In this document: one piece after another, positions 36,401 through 44,449 of the stretch
How the letters are laid out: the number at the start of each line of letters is the position of its first letter
Numbering within the stretch: position 1 is the first letter of the stretch
Source: Demequina maris
Lineage (GTDB): Bacteria > Actinomycetota > Actinomycetes > Actinomycetales > Demequinaceae
Assembly (NCBI RefSeq): GCF_000971155.1
Contig: NZ_BBLX01000004.1
Coordinates: forward strand, 1 to 64,000
Direction of reading: 5' to 3'
DNA length: 64,000 nt
Notes under the pieces: model-generated
Database searches by the model: none
Seen by the model: only the letters and a program-made list of their open reading frames with translations
What the model was told of the DNA's origin: nothing
Translations under genes and position numbers: made by a program

Positions 36401-36790
36401 ATGGAGGGGACCGAGGCCGCGGACCCGTCGCCGGCGCTGGTGACGGACGTGTTCGCGCGCGCCTGCACCTCGCGCGCGGCCTTCGAGGACGTCACGTCGC
36501 GCTGGTCGTCGCTGGTGCTGCTCGCGCTCGCGGAGGGGCCTCACCGCTTCGGCGAGCTGCGCCGCCGCGTCGAGGGCGTGAGCGAGCGGATGCTCGCCCA
36601 GGCGCTGCGCGGGCTCGAGCGCGACGGGCTCCTCACCCGCGACGTCGCGGGCACCATCCCGCCCCGCGTCGACTACGCGCTCACGCCGCTCGGGCTGCGC
36701 GTCGCCGAGGGGCTGCGCGCCCTCGCAGACGTGCTCGAGGGCGCCGTGCCCGAGATCGACCGCGCGCGCCTCGACTACGACGCCAGGTGA
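36401..36790 (+). CDS. HxlR-family transcriptional regulator
   Basis: A 129-residue winged HTH of the HxlR family: RWSSLVLLALAEGPHRFGEL, then VSERMLAQALRGLERDGLLT and DYALTPLG. A Cys at about residue 24 (FARACTSRAAF) stands where QorR-type proteins carry their redox-sensing cysteine. Start ATG 36401. The adjacent palindrome at 36334-36354 is the likely site of repression of itself and the divergent reductase. Confidence 0.88.
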   Translation: MEGTEAADPSPALVTDVFARACTSRAAFEDVTSRWSSLVLLALAEGPHRFGELRRRVEGVSERMLAQALRGLERDGLLTRDVAGTIPPRVDYALTPLGLRVAEGLRALADVLEGAVPEIDRARLDYDAR

Positions 36791-36874
36791 GCCGCTCCGG
36801 CCCGCCCGGCCGCCGCATCGTCCCCCCGTCGGGACCGCCCGGACGGCCCTTCCCCTCACGCTAGAGTGGGAGCC

Positions 36875-38161
36875 GTGCCCAGCCCCCTTCCCCCCGTCAA
36901 GGTCGCCCTCCTCGGCCCCGGAACCGTCGGCTCGGAGGTCGTGCGACTGCTGACGCAGGAGGCGGACGACCTCGCGGCGCGCGTGGGCGCCCCGCTCGAG
37001 CTCATCGGCATCCACGTGCGCGACACGTCCAAGGACCGCGGTCCGTACGTGCCCCGCGAGCTGCTGACCTCGGACGCCTCCGCGCTCGTCGCCGAGGCCG
37101 ACGTCGTGGTCGAGCTCATGGGCGGCATCGAGCCGGCGCGCACCCTCATCCTCGAGGCGATCGCGGGCGGCGCGTCCGTCGTCACCGCGAACAAGGCGCT
37201 GGTCGCGGCCCACGGCCCCGAGCTGTACGAGGCCGCCGACGCCGCGAACGTCGACCTCTACTTCGAGGCCGCCGTGGCCGGCGCGATCCCGCTGGTGCGG
37301 CCGGTGCGCGAGTCGCTCGCGGGCGACCACATCACGCGCATCCTCGGCATCGTCAACGGCACCACCAACTACATCCTCGACGAGATGACCCGCCGCGGGC
37401 TCGACTACGACGTCGCGCTCAAGCAGGCGCAGGAGCTCGGCTACGCCGAGGCCGACCCAACGGCCGACGTCGAGGGGCACGATGCGGCGGCCAAGGCCGC
37501 GATCCTCGCGTCCCTCGCGTTCCACCAGCGGGTCGCGCTGTCCGACGTCTACTGCGAGGGCATCTCCGCCATCACCGCCGACGACGTGATCGCGGCGCGC
37601 GAGACCCGCCAGGTCATCAAGCTCCTCGCGATCGCGGAGCGCACCGCGGGCGGCGTCACGGTGCGCGTGCACCCGGCCCTCGTGTCCGAGAACCACCCGC
37701 TCGCGGGCGTGCACGGCGCGTTCAACGCGGTCTTCATCGAGGCGGAGTCCGCCGGCGGCCTCATGTTCTACGGCCAGGGCGCGGGCGGCACGCCTACCGC
37801 CTCGGCCGTCCTCGGCGACATCGTGTCCGTCGCGCGCCACAAGGCGATCGGCGGCAAGGGCCCGCGCGAGTCGAACTACGCGGTCCACGAGGTGCTGCCC
37901 ATGGACGCCGCGCTCACGCGCTACTCGGTGCGCATGGCGGTCGAGGACCGGCCTGGCGTGCTGGCGGCCGTCGCGACCGTGTTCCAGAAGCACGGCGTCG
38001 GGATCGAGATCGTCCGGCAGGTGCCGGGGCAGACGCACGCGGGGCTCATCCTGTCGACGTACGCGGCGCCCGAGCGCGACCTGCGTGCGACCGTCGACGA
38101 GCTCCGCGCGAGCGACGCCGTCGACGAGGTCAAGTCCGTGCTGAGGATCGAGGGGGAGTAG
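36875..38161 (+). CDS. hom: Homoserine dehydrogenase
   Basis: Reduces aspartate semialdehyde to homoserine at the threonine/methionine branch. The 428-residue monofunctional enzyme has a Rossmann domain ([17 protein letters not shown]), [13 protein letters not shown], the catalytic region [19 protein letters not shown] and a C-terminal ACT domain (about 345-428, [20 protein letters not shown]) for threonine feedback. GTG 36875 after GTGGGA is preferred; GTG 36866 adds three residues. It overlaps thrC by one base and heads the hom-thrC-thrB operon. Confidence 0.96.
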   Translation: MPSPLPPVKVALLGPGTVGSEVVRLLTQEADDLAARVGAPLELIGIHVRDTSKDRGPYVPRELLTSDASALVAEADVVVELMGGIEPARTLILEAIAGGASVVTANKALVAAHGPELYEAADAANVDLYFEAAVAGAIPLVRPVRESLAGDHITRILGIVNGTTNYILDEMTRRGLDYDVALKQAQELGYAEADPTADVEGHDAAAKAAILASLAFHQRVALSDVYCEGISAITADDVIAARETRQVIKLLAIAERTAGGVTVRVHPALVSENHPLAGVHGAFNAVFIEAESAGGLMFYGQGAGGTPTASAVLGDIVSVARHKAIGGKGPRESNYAVHEVLPMDAALTRYSVRMAVEDRPGVLAAVATVFQKHGVGIEIVRQVPGQTHAGLILSTYAAPERDLRATVDELRASDAVDEVKSVLRIEGE

Positions 38162-39219
38162 TGGCGCACGTGTGGGGCGGCATCATCCGCGAGTACCTGG
38201 ACCGCATGCCCTTCGACGAGGGCGACCGCATCGTCTCGCTGGGCGAGGGCGGCACGCCGCTGGTCCACGCGCCGTCGATCTCCTCGGAGGTGGGCGCGGA
38301 GGTCTTCGTCAAGGTCGAGGGCATGAACCCGACCGGCTCGTTCAAGGACCGCGGCATGACGTCCGCGATCACGCAGGTCGTGAAGGACGGCGACCACACG
38401 GTGGTGTGCGCGTCGACCGGCAACACCTCGGCGTCCGCCGCGGCCTACGCCGCGCACGCCGGGCTGCGCTGCGTCGTGATGATCCCGCAGGGCAAGATCG
38501 CGGCCGGAAAGATGGCGCAGGCCATCGTGCACGGCGCGGACCTCGTGCAGGTCGACGGCAACTTCGACGAGTGCCTCGACATCGTGCGCGCGCTGTCGGA
38601 GTCGTACCCGATCGCGCTCGTGAACTCGGTCAACCCGTACCGCCTCCAGGGGCAGAAGACCGGCGCGTTCGAGATCGTCGACCAGCTGGGCGACGCCCCC
38701 GACATCCACATGCTCCCCGTCGGCAACGCGGGCAACATCTCCGCGTACTGGATGGGCTTCAAGGAGGCGCTCGAGCACGGCGACTCCACCCGCCTGCCGA
38801 GGGTGTGGGGCGTGCAGGCGGCGGGAGCCGCGCCGTTCGTCGCCGGCCACCCGATCAAGGACCCCGAGACCGTCGCGACCGCGATCCGCATCGGCAAGCC
38901 CGCCTCGTGGGACCTCGCCGTCGCCGCGCGCGACGAGTCCGGCGGCTGGATCCGCGCCGTCTCCGACGCGCAGATCCTGTCCGCCCAGGCGCGCCTGGCC
39001 GCCGACGTCGGTGTGTTCGTCGAGCCCGCGTCCGCGGCGCCGATCGCGGGCCTGCTCGCGGCCGCCGCGCTGGGCGAGGTGCCGCGCGGCGCCACCATCA
39101 CGTGCACCGTGACGGGCAACGGGCTCAAGGACACCGCGACCGCGCTGGGCGGCCGTCAGGTCGAGCCGACGGTCATCCCCGTCGACGTCGAGGCCGCCGC
39201 CGCGGCGCTCGGCCTCTGA
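38161..39219 (+). CDS. thrC: Threonine synthase
   Basis: PLP enzyme converting O-phosphohomoserine to threonine. The 352-residue short-form protein has the Schiff-base lysine in [11 protein letters not shown] and the phosphate loop around [17 protein letters not shown] 38161 shares its first base with the hom stop codon, so translation is coupled. Length is typical of the actinobacterial class. Confidence 0.96.
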   Translation: MAHVWGGIIREYLDRMPFDEGDRIVSLGEGGTPLVHAPSISSEVGAEVFVKVEGMNPTGSFKDRGMTSAITQVVKDGDHTVVCASTGNTSASAAAYAAHAGLRCVVMIPQGKIAAGKMAQAIVHGADLVQVDGNFDECLDIVRALSESYPIALVNSVNPYRLQGQKTGAFEIVDQLGDAPDIHMLPVGNAGNISAYWMGFKEALEHGDSTRLPRVWGVQAAGAAPFVAGHPIKDPETVATAIRIGKPASWDLAVAARDESGGWIRAVSDAQILSAQARLAADVGVFVEPASAAPIAGLLAAAALGEVPRGATITCTVTGNGLKDTATALGGRQVEPTVIPVDVEAAAAALGL

Positions 39220-39221
39220 CC

Positions 39222-40154
39222 ATGGCGATGCGGCTGGCCGCGGACCACGTCCGCGTCTCCGTGCCGGCGACCGCGGGCAACCTCGGTCCCGGCTTCGATG
39301 CGCTCGGCATGGCGCTCGGCCTCGTCGACGACCTCGAGGTGCGGGCCGTCGCATCGTCCTCGGTGAGCGTCGAGATCGAGGGCGAGGGCGCGGCCTCGCT
39401 GCCCCGCGACGAGTCCCACCTGGTGGTGCAGGCGCTGCGTGCGGCGCTCGACCACGTGGGCGCGTCGCAGACCGGCCTCGAGATCCGCGCCGTCAACCGC
39501 ATCCCGCACGGCCGCGGCCTCGGCTCGTCCGCGGCGGCCGTCGTCGCCGGCATCGTCGCCGCGCGCAGCCTGATCGCCGAGCCGGAGGCGCTGCCCGCCG
39601 AGGAGGTGCTCACGCTTGCGAACGCGTTCGAGGGGCACCCCGACAACGCCGCGCCCGCGATCTACGGCGGCGCGACCGTGGCTTGGAAGGACGCGTCGGG
39701 CGTGCACGCCCGACCGCTGGTGGTGTCCGACGAGATCGAGACCGCCGTGCTCGTGCCCGGCTCGACGCTGCCGACCAAGGAGGCGCGCGCCGTCCTGCCC
39801 GCGCGCGTGCCCCACGTCGACGCGGCCTTCAACGTCGGCCGCGCCGCGCTGCTCGTGAACGCGCTCGCCGGGCGCCCGGAGGACCTCTTCGCGGCCACGG
39901 AGGACAAGCTCCACCAGAACTACCGGGTCGACGTGCTCGGCCCGGCGTCCGCGATGGTGAAGGAGCTGCGGTCGCGCGGTCTCGCCGCCGTGGTGTCGGG
40001 CGCGGGCCCGTCGGTGCTGGTGCTCGGGACGGGCCTGGCCGCCGAGGGGCTGGAGTCCGGGCTGCTGACGTGGGCCGAGGGCATCGGCGACGACCGCTGG
40101 CACTGCATCCACACCCGCGAGCGGGTGCTGGGCGCGACCGGCGTCCGGCTGTAG
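39222..40154 (+). CDS. thrB: Homoserine kinase
   Basis: A GHMP-family kinase of 310 residues that phosphorylates homoserine. The ATP loop is PHGRGLGSSAAAVVAG, and PATAGNLGPGFDALGMAL starts the protein. ATG 39222 lies 2 bases after thrC. In other actinobacteria rho follows thrB directly; here 10.8 kb of other genes intervenes. Confidence 0.95.
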   Translation: MAMRLAADHVRVSVPATAGNLGPGFDALGMALGLVDDLEVRAVASSSVSVEIEGEGAASLPRDESHLVVQALRAALDHVGASQTGLEIRAVNRIPHGRGLGSSAAAVVAGIVAARSLIAEPEALPAEEVLTLANAFEGHPDNAAPAIYGGATVAWKDASGVHARPLVVSDEIETAVLVPGSTLPTKEARAVLPARVPHVDAAFNVGRAALLVNALAGRPEDLFAATEDKLHQNYRVDVLGPASAMVKELRSRGLAAVVSGAGPSVLVLGTGLAAEGLESGLLTWAEGIGDDRWHCIHTRERVLGATGVRL

Positions 40155-40193
40155 CCAGGCCGTCTGGTCGCCGCACGCCGCTCCGCGCCGGGT

Positions 40194-40246
40194 CCCAGCC
40201 GTACCGCTGGTGGTGCGGATCAGCGCTCATCCGATCTCTGCGGTAC
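40194..40246. repeat. Left repeat of DUF559 unit A, overlapping its 3' end
   Basis: The 28 bases 40194-40221 (CCCAGCCGTACCGCTGGTGG and on) match, in reverse complement, 25 of 28 bases at 41245-41272. Overlapping it is an imperfect palindrome: GTACCGC 40201-40207 with GCGGTAC 40240-40246, and CGGAT 40216-40220 with ATCCG 40229-40233. The stop codon of the DUF559 gene is inside. Confidence 0.75.
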
Positions 40247-41143
40247 CACTGAGCGTGCGGATCGGTCGGCGAGCACCGCGAGGACGGTCTGCCTGCACCA
40301 GTCGGGACGATCCATCACGTCCTTGTACGCGAGCCTCACGGTGAGGATCCCGAGCGTCGCCAGATCCGCGTCCCGGCGGATGTCATGCTCCCTGCGCTCG
40401 CCCGCGAGGTGGTGCCTCGAGCCGTCGAGCTCGATCGCTGTGCGGGTCTCGGGGTCGTAGGTGTCGAGCCGGTAGCGGTTCCCGCGCGCGACGACGAGGT
40501 GCTGGCGGAGGAGCCGTGCGAAGTCGGTCCCGACGAAGACGCGTCGAAGGCCCTCGTACTCAAGGAAGCTGTGGGCGCCGGACTCGAAGGCGTCGAGGGT
40601 GTCGAGCAGACCAGCACGATGGCGCAACCGCGGCAGCGCGTCGCACGTGAGGTGAAGCGACTCGACCGAGGTCAGACCTCGCTGGAGCGCGGCGAGCGTG
40701 GCCCCCCGCGCCCCGAGAGCCCCGGCCTGCCTCCAGAGATGCACGATCGCGGTCGCCGGATCGCCGAGAGCGACCCCGTTCCAGTCGAAGGCGCGGGGGC
40801 GCGGCGCCGCGCGCGTCAGCGTCAGCCAGTCCGGACAGTCGCGCTCGAGGCCGGGTCTGACGTGCACCAGCATCCGCTGCGGCGCACGCCCGTCTGATCC
40901 CCACGCGAACAGCGCACCGGCGCCGGTGACGATGCCGCCGGTGCTGACGGTCGCCGCGTGGGCTCGGACGACGAAGGACATCGATTGGGCGACTGTCGCG
41001 TACCGATCGGGGAGCAGCCGTCGCACCTCGCCCGTCGCGAGCGCCGTGCGGAGCCGGCGGTCGCCGAGCAGAGCGGTGAGCTCGGCGCGCGAGTACGACC
41101 GCGGTGCGGCGTGGATCTCGGGTGGAAGCAGCGACGTCGACAT
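40220..41143 (-). CDS. AbiEi-like plus DUF559 (Vsr-like nuclease) protein A
   Basis: A 307-residue protein in two parts. The N-terminal half (SYSRAELTALLGDRRLRTAL, then GGIVTGAGALFAWG) looks like the AbiEi-antitoxin winged helix. The C-terminal half carries the DUF559 pattern of the Vsr/PD-(D/E)XK-like fold: FLEYEGLRRVFV, AIELDGSRHHLAGERREHDI, then LGILTVRLAYKDV. The start is ATG 41143. Such proteins are numerous in actinobacteria without known function. Inverted repeats bracket this gene and its stop lies in one of them. No toxin gene is adjacent. Confidence 0.7.
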   Translation of the reverse strand: MSTSLLPPEIHAAPRSYSRAELTALLGDRRLRTALATGEVRRLLPDRYATVAQSMSFVVRAHAATVSTGGIVTGAGALFAWGSDGRAPQRMLVHVRPGLERDCPDWLTLTRAAPRPRAFDWNGVALGDPATAIVHLWRQAGALGARGATLAALQRGLTSVESLHLTCDALPRLRHRAGLLDTLDAFESGAHSFLEYEGLRRVFVGTDFARLLRQHLVVARGNRYRLDTYDPETRTAIELDGSRHHLAGERREHDIRRDADLATLGILTVRLAYKDVMDRPDWCRQTVLAVLADRSARSVVPQRSDER

Positions 41144-41206
41144 GGAGCAGAGACTCGTCGGGAACGCGTCCCTCCACCACCGTGATGCCCGGTTCGGTGG
41201 AGCAAA

Positions 41207-41272
41207 CGCACCACCACCGGTACCGGGGACCTCGCAACCGGCCCGATCCGCACCATCAGCGGTATCGCTGGG
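41207..41272. repeat. Right repeats of DUF559 unit A (two tandem copies)
   Basis: The full copy is 41245-41272 (GATCCGCACCATCAGCGGTA and on), inverted relative to 40194-40221. A second, degenerate copy in the same orientation is 41207-41229 (CGCACCACCACCGGTACC). No gene lies in 41144-41292. Confidence 0.7.
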
Positions 41273-41292
41273 TAGGTGGCGCGGGGGAGCGG

Positions 41293-42231
41293 CTACGGGG
41301 CGTCCTTCTCCTCGGGCTCGTCCGTCTCCTCCGCCTCCACCGCGGCGGCCCACTCCTGCGACGGCGAGGCGTGGCCCAGGCCGGGGCCGTACTCGTCGAT
41401 GACCAGGGTCTCCGTGGCCGCGACCGCGTCGACGGACTCCTCGGCCTCGTCCCAGACCTCGGGCTCGGGCGACGGCTGCGGATGCGCGAGCGTCACCGCG
41501 GCGAGCGAGCCGGTCGCGGGGCTGAGCTCGGCCACGCCCTCGGGGAGCGTCCCCTCGTGGCGGGCGCGCCGGAACGCGCGGCGCATCTTGAGTTCGTACG
41601 CATGCTTGCGCGGCTGCAGCACGGTGACGTGGAACAGCGGCCCGGAGAGGCGGATCAGCACGGCGACGGCGGTCGAGAGCACGAGCGTCACGATCGGCTC
41701 GGTCGGCCGGGCGAGCAGCACGTAGGCGACGCCGGCGCCGAGTCCGGCGACGGCGTTCGGCGGGCCCATGTACATGATCGAGGACGGCCTGCCCTGGAGC
41801 ACGTCGCACAGCATCAGCCCGCCGACGGACGCGATCATGCCGATCACGATCGCCGGCAGCCACCGCACGCCGGTGAGCAGCGCGGTGTTGACGCCGACCA
41901 CGGCGAAGACGCCGATGATGATCGAGTCGAGCCACCACAGCAGCCGGCCCAGCTTGCGCAGGTAGTAGAGGAACAGCATGCCGACGCCCGCCGCGGCGCC
42001 GGCGGCGATGAAGTACGACGGGTCGCGCAGCGACTGCGGGGGGAGCCGCCCGAGCAGGATGTCGCGGATGATCGCGCCGCCGAAGCCCATGGCGGCGGAC
42101 AGCGTCAGGACCCCGACGAGGTCGGTGTGCTCGTCCTCGCCGGCACGGATCGCCCCGCCGAGCGCGCCGATGAACACGGCGGCGACGTAGATCCACTGGG
42201 GCATGTCGATGAGATCTGCTGCGACGATCAC
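41293..42231 (-). CDS. TRIC-type (UPF0126) cation channel family protein
   Basis: A 312-residue membrane protein with seven hydrophobic helices in its first 205 residues, matching the UPF0126/TRIC family of homotrimeric potassium-permeable channels (GFGGAIIRDILLG and LLCDVLQGRPSSIMY are family motifs). About 110 residues follow the usual end and form a charged Ala/Glu-rich cytoplasmic tail, longer than normal. GTG 42231 is the start; ATG 42204 is an alternative. It stands alone, divergent from the FUSC-like gene. Confidence 0.83.
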   Translation of the reverse strand: MIVAADLIDMPQWIYVAAVFIGALGGAIRAGEDEHTDLVGVLTLSAAMGFGGAIIRDILLGRLPPQSLRDPSYFIAAGAAAGVGMLFLYYLRKLGRLLWWLDSIIIGVFAVVGVNTALLTGVRWLPAIVIGMIASVGGLMLCDVLQGRPSSIMYMGPPNAVAGLGAGVAYVLLARPTEPIVTLVLSTAVAVLIRLSGPLFHVTVLQPRKHAYELKMRRAFRRARHEGTLPEGVAELSPATGSLAAVTLAHPQPSPEPEVWDEAEESVDAVAATETLVIDEYGPGLGHASPSQEWAAAVEAEETDEPEEKDAP

Positions 42232-42267
42232 GGCACGAGCCTACGGGCGCGCCCCTAGGCTCGTCGC

Positions 42268-43221
42268 ATGGGATCACGAAGATCGTCGCTGCTTCCCCCC
42301 GGGAAGGCGTTGAGGCTGGCAGCCGTCGTGGTCGCGGTGCTGGTCGCCGTGGCGGTGGCGGTCGGCATCGTGGCCGGCGTGGGCGCCGGAGTCGGCGCGG
42401 CCCTGGGCGGGCTCACCGTCGTGATGGTGTCGTTGATGAGCGGGCCGCGCTGGCACGCGGTCGCGCTCGGTCTCGCGATCGCCGTCCTGGCCGCGCTCGC
42501 GACCCTCGCACGGGACGATGCGCTCGTGCTGGGCCTCCTCACGGCCGCCTCGGCCGCGGTGACCCTCCCGGTCGTGCTGCGCTACGGCCCGGTGACCGGC
42601 ACGGCGCCGGTGGTGCTCGCCGTCGCCGGCACGTCGGCGGCCGACATCGGGCCGTGGGCCGCGATGGTCGGCGTCGCCGCGGCGGCCGTCGCGGTGCCCC
42701 TCGTGCTCGCGGCGGTGGGGCTCGCGAAGCTTCCTGCGGCGGCGCTGCCGCGTCGCACCACCATCGCCTACGTGTCGGCGCTGGCCGCCGGCTCGGGCAT
42801 CGCGATCGGGGTGGGCCGCGCGCTTGACCTCGAGCATGCCCTCTGGCTCGTGGTCGCCCTCAGCGCGGTGCTGGTGCCCGTCAGCGGCGAGACCACGGCG
42901 CGTGCGCGGCGCAGGGTGGTCGGCACGGTGGTCGGCACGCTCGCCGGCGCCGTGCTCGCATCGGTCCTGCCGGCCGGGCTGGCGATCGCGCTCGCCGTGG
43001 CCGCCGCGGTGGGCGGGCTGGCGTGGAGCATCGCCAAGGACGAGATCCGGGGCGCCGCGTTCACCGCCGCCGTCATCGTCCTCCTGGCGGGCGGCGCCTC
43101 GCCGGCGGGGGCGTGGGACGCGGCCCTGCAGCGCATCGGTCTCACGGTGGTGGGCGTGATCCTCGCGATCGGCCTGGCGCTGCTCATCGCACGCCTCGAG
43201 CGGGAGGGCGAGGCGGCGTGA
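42268..43221 (+). CDS. FUSC-like polytopic membrane protein
   Basis: A 317-residue product with about ten hydrophobic helices arranged as two similar halves, like the half-size FUSC (fusaric acid resistance/aromatic acid exporter) family. The second half (PRRTTIAYVSALAAGSGIAI and RARRRVVGTVVGTLAGAVLA) carries the typical RxxxTxxGxxxG pattern. The substrate is unknown. Start ATG 42268. It is coupled to the following GNAT gene by a 4-base overlap. Confidence 0.72.
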   Translation: MGSRRSSLLPPGKALRLAAVVVAVLVAVAVAVGIVAGVGAGVGAALGGLTVVMVSLMSGPRWHAVALGLAIAVLAALATLARDDALVLGLLTAASAAVTLPVVLRYGPVTGTAPVVLAVAGTSAADIGPWAAMVGVAAAAVAVPLVLAAVGLAKLPAAALPRRTTIAYVSALAAGSGIAIGVGRALDLEHALWLVVALSAVLVPVSGETTARARRRVVGTVVGTLAGAVLASVLPAGLAIALAVAAAVGGLAWSIAKDEIRGAAFTAAVIVLLAGGASPAGAWDAALQRIGLTVVGVILAIGLALLIARLEREGEAA

Positions 43222-43820
43222 GCATCCGCCCCGCGACCGCCGCGGACCATCCCGCGATCGCCCGCATCTGCCTGCTCACCGGAGCACAGGGGGACGATGC
43301 GACGGGTCGCTTCGGCGACGACGCGGCCCTCGCCGACCTCTACGCGACCCCGTACCTGCACGGCCCGGGCGGATTCTGCCTCGTGTGGGACGACGGCGGC
43401 GAGCCGCGCGGCTACGTGCTCGGCACGTCCGACACCGCGGCGTTCCAGCGCTGGTTCGTCGAGGAGTGGTGGCCGAGGGTCGGCCCGACGCACGTCGAGC
43501 GCACCCCCGACGACGCCTGGCTCCTGCCCTCGGCCGAGGACCCTGCCCGCATGCTGATCCCGCACCTCGACGCGTACCCGGCCCACCTCCACATCGACCT
43601 GCTGCCCGACCAGCAGGGCAAAGGAGCCGGCCGGGCCCTCATCGACGCCGCCTGCGCGCTCCTGGCCTCGCGCGGCGTGCCGGGCGTCCACCTCGTCGCC
43701 GAGCGCGCGAACGCGGGCGCCCAGGCGTTCTACCCCCGCGTCGGCTTCGTCGCCGTGGGCGGGGACAATGCGACGGTCACCTTCGGCCGTCTCCTCGGCG
43801 CCGCCCAGCTTGCGGAGTGA
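43218..43820 (+). CDS. GNAT-family N-acetyltransferase
   Basis: A 200-residue acetyltransferase (MSIRPATAADHPAIARIC) with the acetyl-CoA loop visible as LLPDQQGKGAGRAL (Q/RxxGxG/A) and FYPRVGFVAVG near the end. Acceptor unknown. GTG 43218 overlaps the FUSC-like stop. The TetR-type operator at 43815-43830 begins inside its last codons. Confidence 0.85.
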   Translation: MSIRPATAADHPAIARICLLTGAQGDDATGRFGDDAALADLYATPYLHGPGGFCLVWDDGGEPRGYVLGTSDTAAFQRWFVEEWWPRVGPTHVERTPDDAWLLPSAEDPARMLIPHLDAYPAHLHIDLLPDQQGKGAGRALIDAACALLASRGVPGVHLVAERANAGAQAFYPRVGFVAVGGDNATVTFGRLLGAAQLAE

Positions 43821-43830
43821 GTGCTCACTC
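43815..43830. promoter_or_regulatory. TetR-type operator upstream of ABC exporter operon
   Basis: GAGTGAG (43815-43821) and CTCACTC (43824-43830) are perfect inverted repeats around TG. It overlaps the GNAT stop codon and lies 16 bases before the TetR start, as expected for autoregulation. Confidence 0.75.
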
Positions 43831-43845
43831 ACTTAGGGTGAGCGG

Positions 43846-44445
43846 GTGACCACCCGGACCCGGCGGGCGGCCCCCATGGCCCCCGAGGAGCGACGCGCGT
43901 CGATCGTCGACGCCGCGATCCCGCTCATCCTCGAGCGCGGCGCCGAGGTCACCACGCGGGAGATCGCCGACGCCGCCGGCATCGCCGAGGGCACCGTCTT
44001 CCGCGCGTTCGCGGACAAGACCGAGCTCATCGACGCCGCGATCACCCGCGTCATGGACCCGACCGCGCTCCTCGCGGAGCTCGAGTCCATCGACCCGGAC
44101 GCGCCGCTCGACGCCAAGGTCGAGCGCGTCGTGGGGCTCATGCACGGTCGCGTCTCGGCCGTCGTGCGCTTCATGTCGGCGCTCGGCCCGCGGGACCACG
44201 CCCGCCACCGCGCGGGCGAGGAGCACCCGCACCGCAACCCGCCCCTGAGCGAGACCACCGACGTCGTCGCCCGGCTGCTCGAGCCCGACGCCCACCGGCT
44301 GCGCGTCCCCGTCGCGACAGCCGTCGACTATCTGCGCATCCTGGTGTTCGGCACCACGATGCCGTTCCTCACCAACGGAGGCACCTCGGACCCGTCCGAG
44401 CTCGCCGACTTCATCCTGCGCGGTATCGCCAAGGAAGGGGACTGA
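43846..44445 (+). CDS. TetR-family transcriptional regulator
   Basis: A 199-residue regulator with the N-terminal HTH (IVDAAIPLILERGAEVTTRE and IADAAGIAEGTVFRAFADK). The ligand domain has a His-rich loop (RDHARHRAGEEHPHRNPP) of unknown meaning. GTG 43846 is the start. It lies 4 bases before the ABC exporter gene and has a palindromic operator directly upstream, so it probably controls itself and the exporter. Confidence 0.9.
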   Translation: MTTRTRRAAPMAPEERRASIVDAAIPLILERGAEVTTREIADAAGIAEGTVFRAFADKTELIDAAITRVMDPTALLAELESIDPDAPLDAKVERVVGLMHGRVSAVVRFMSALGPRDHARHRAGEEHPHRNPPLSETTDVVARLLEPDAHRLRVPVATAVDYLRILVFGTTMPFLTNGGTSDPSELADFILRGIAKEGD

Positions 44446-44449
44446 TCCC

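Noticed and set aside
40220..41143. Calling the DUF559 gene a type IV toxin-antitoxin pair
   Set aside because: Only the AbiEi-like half is present and no AbiEii nucleotidyltransferase toxin gene is adjacent to either copy.
40194..41272. A classical insertion sequence
   Set aside because: No transposase-like protein is encoded and no target-site duplication is visible outside the inverted repeats.
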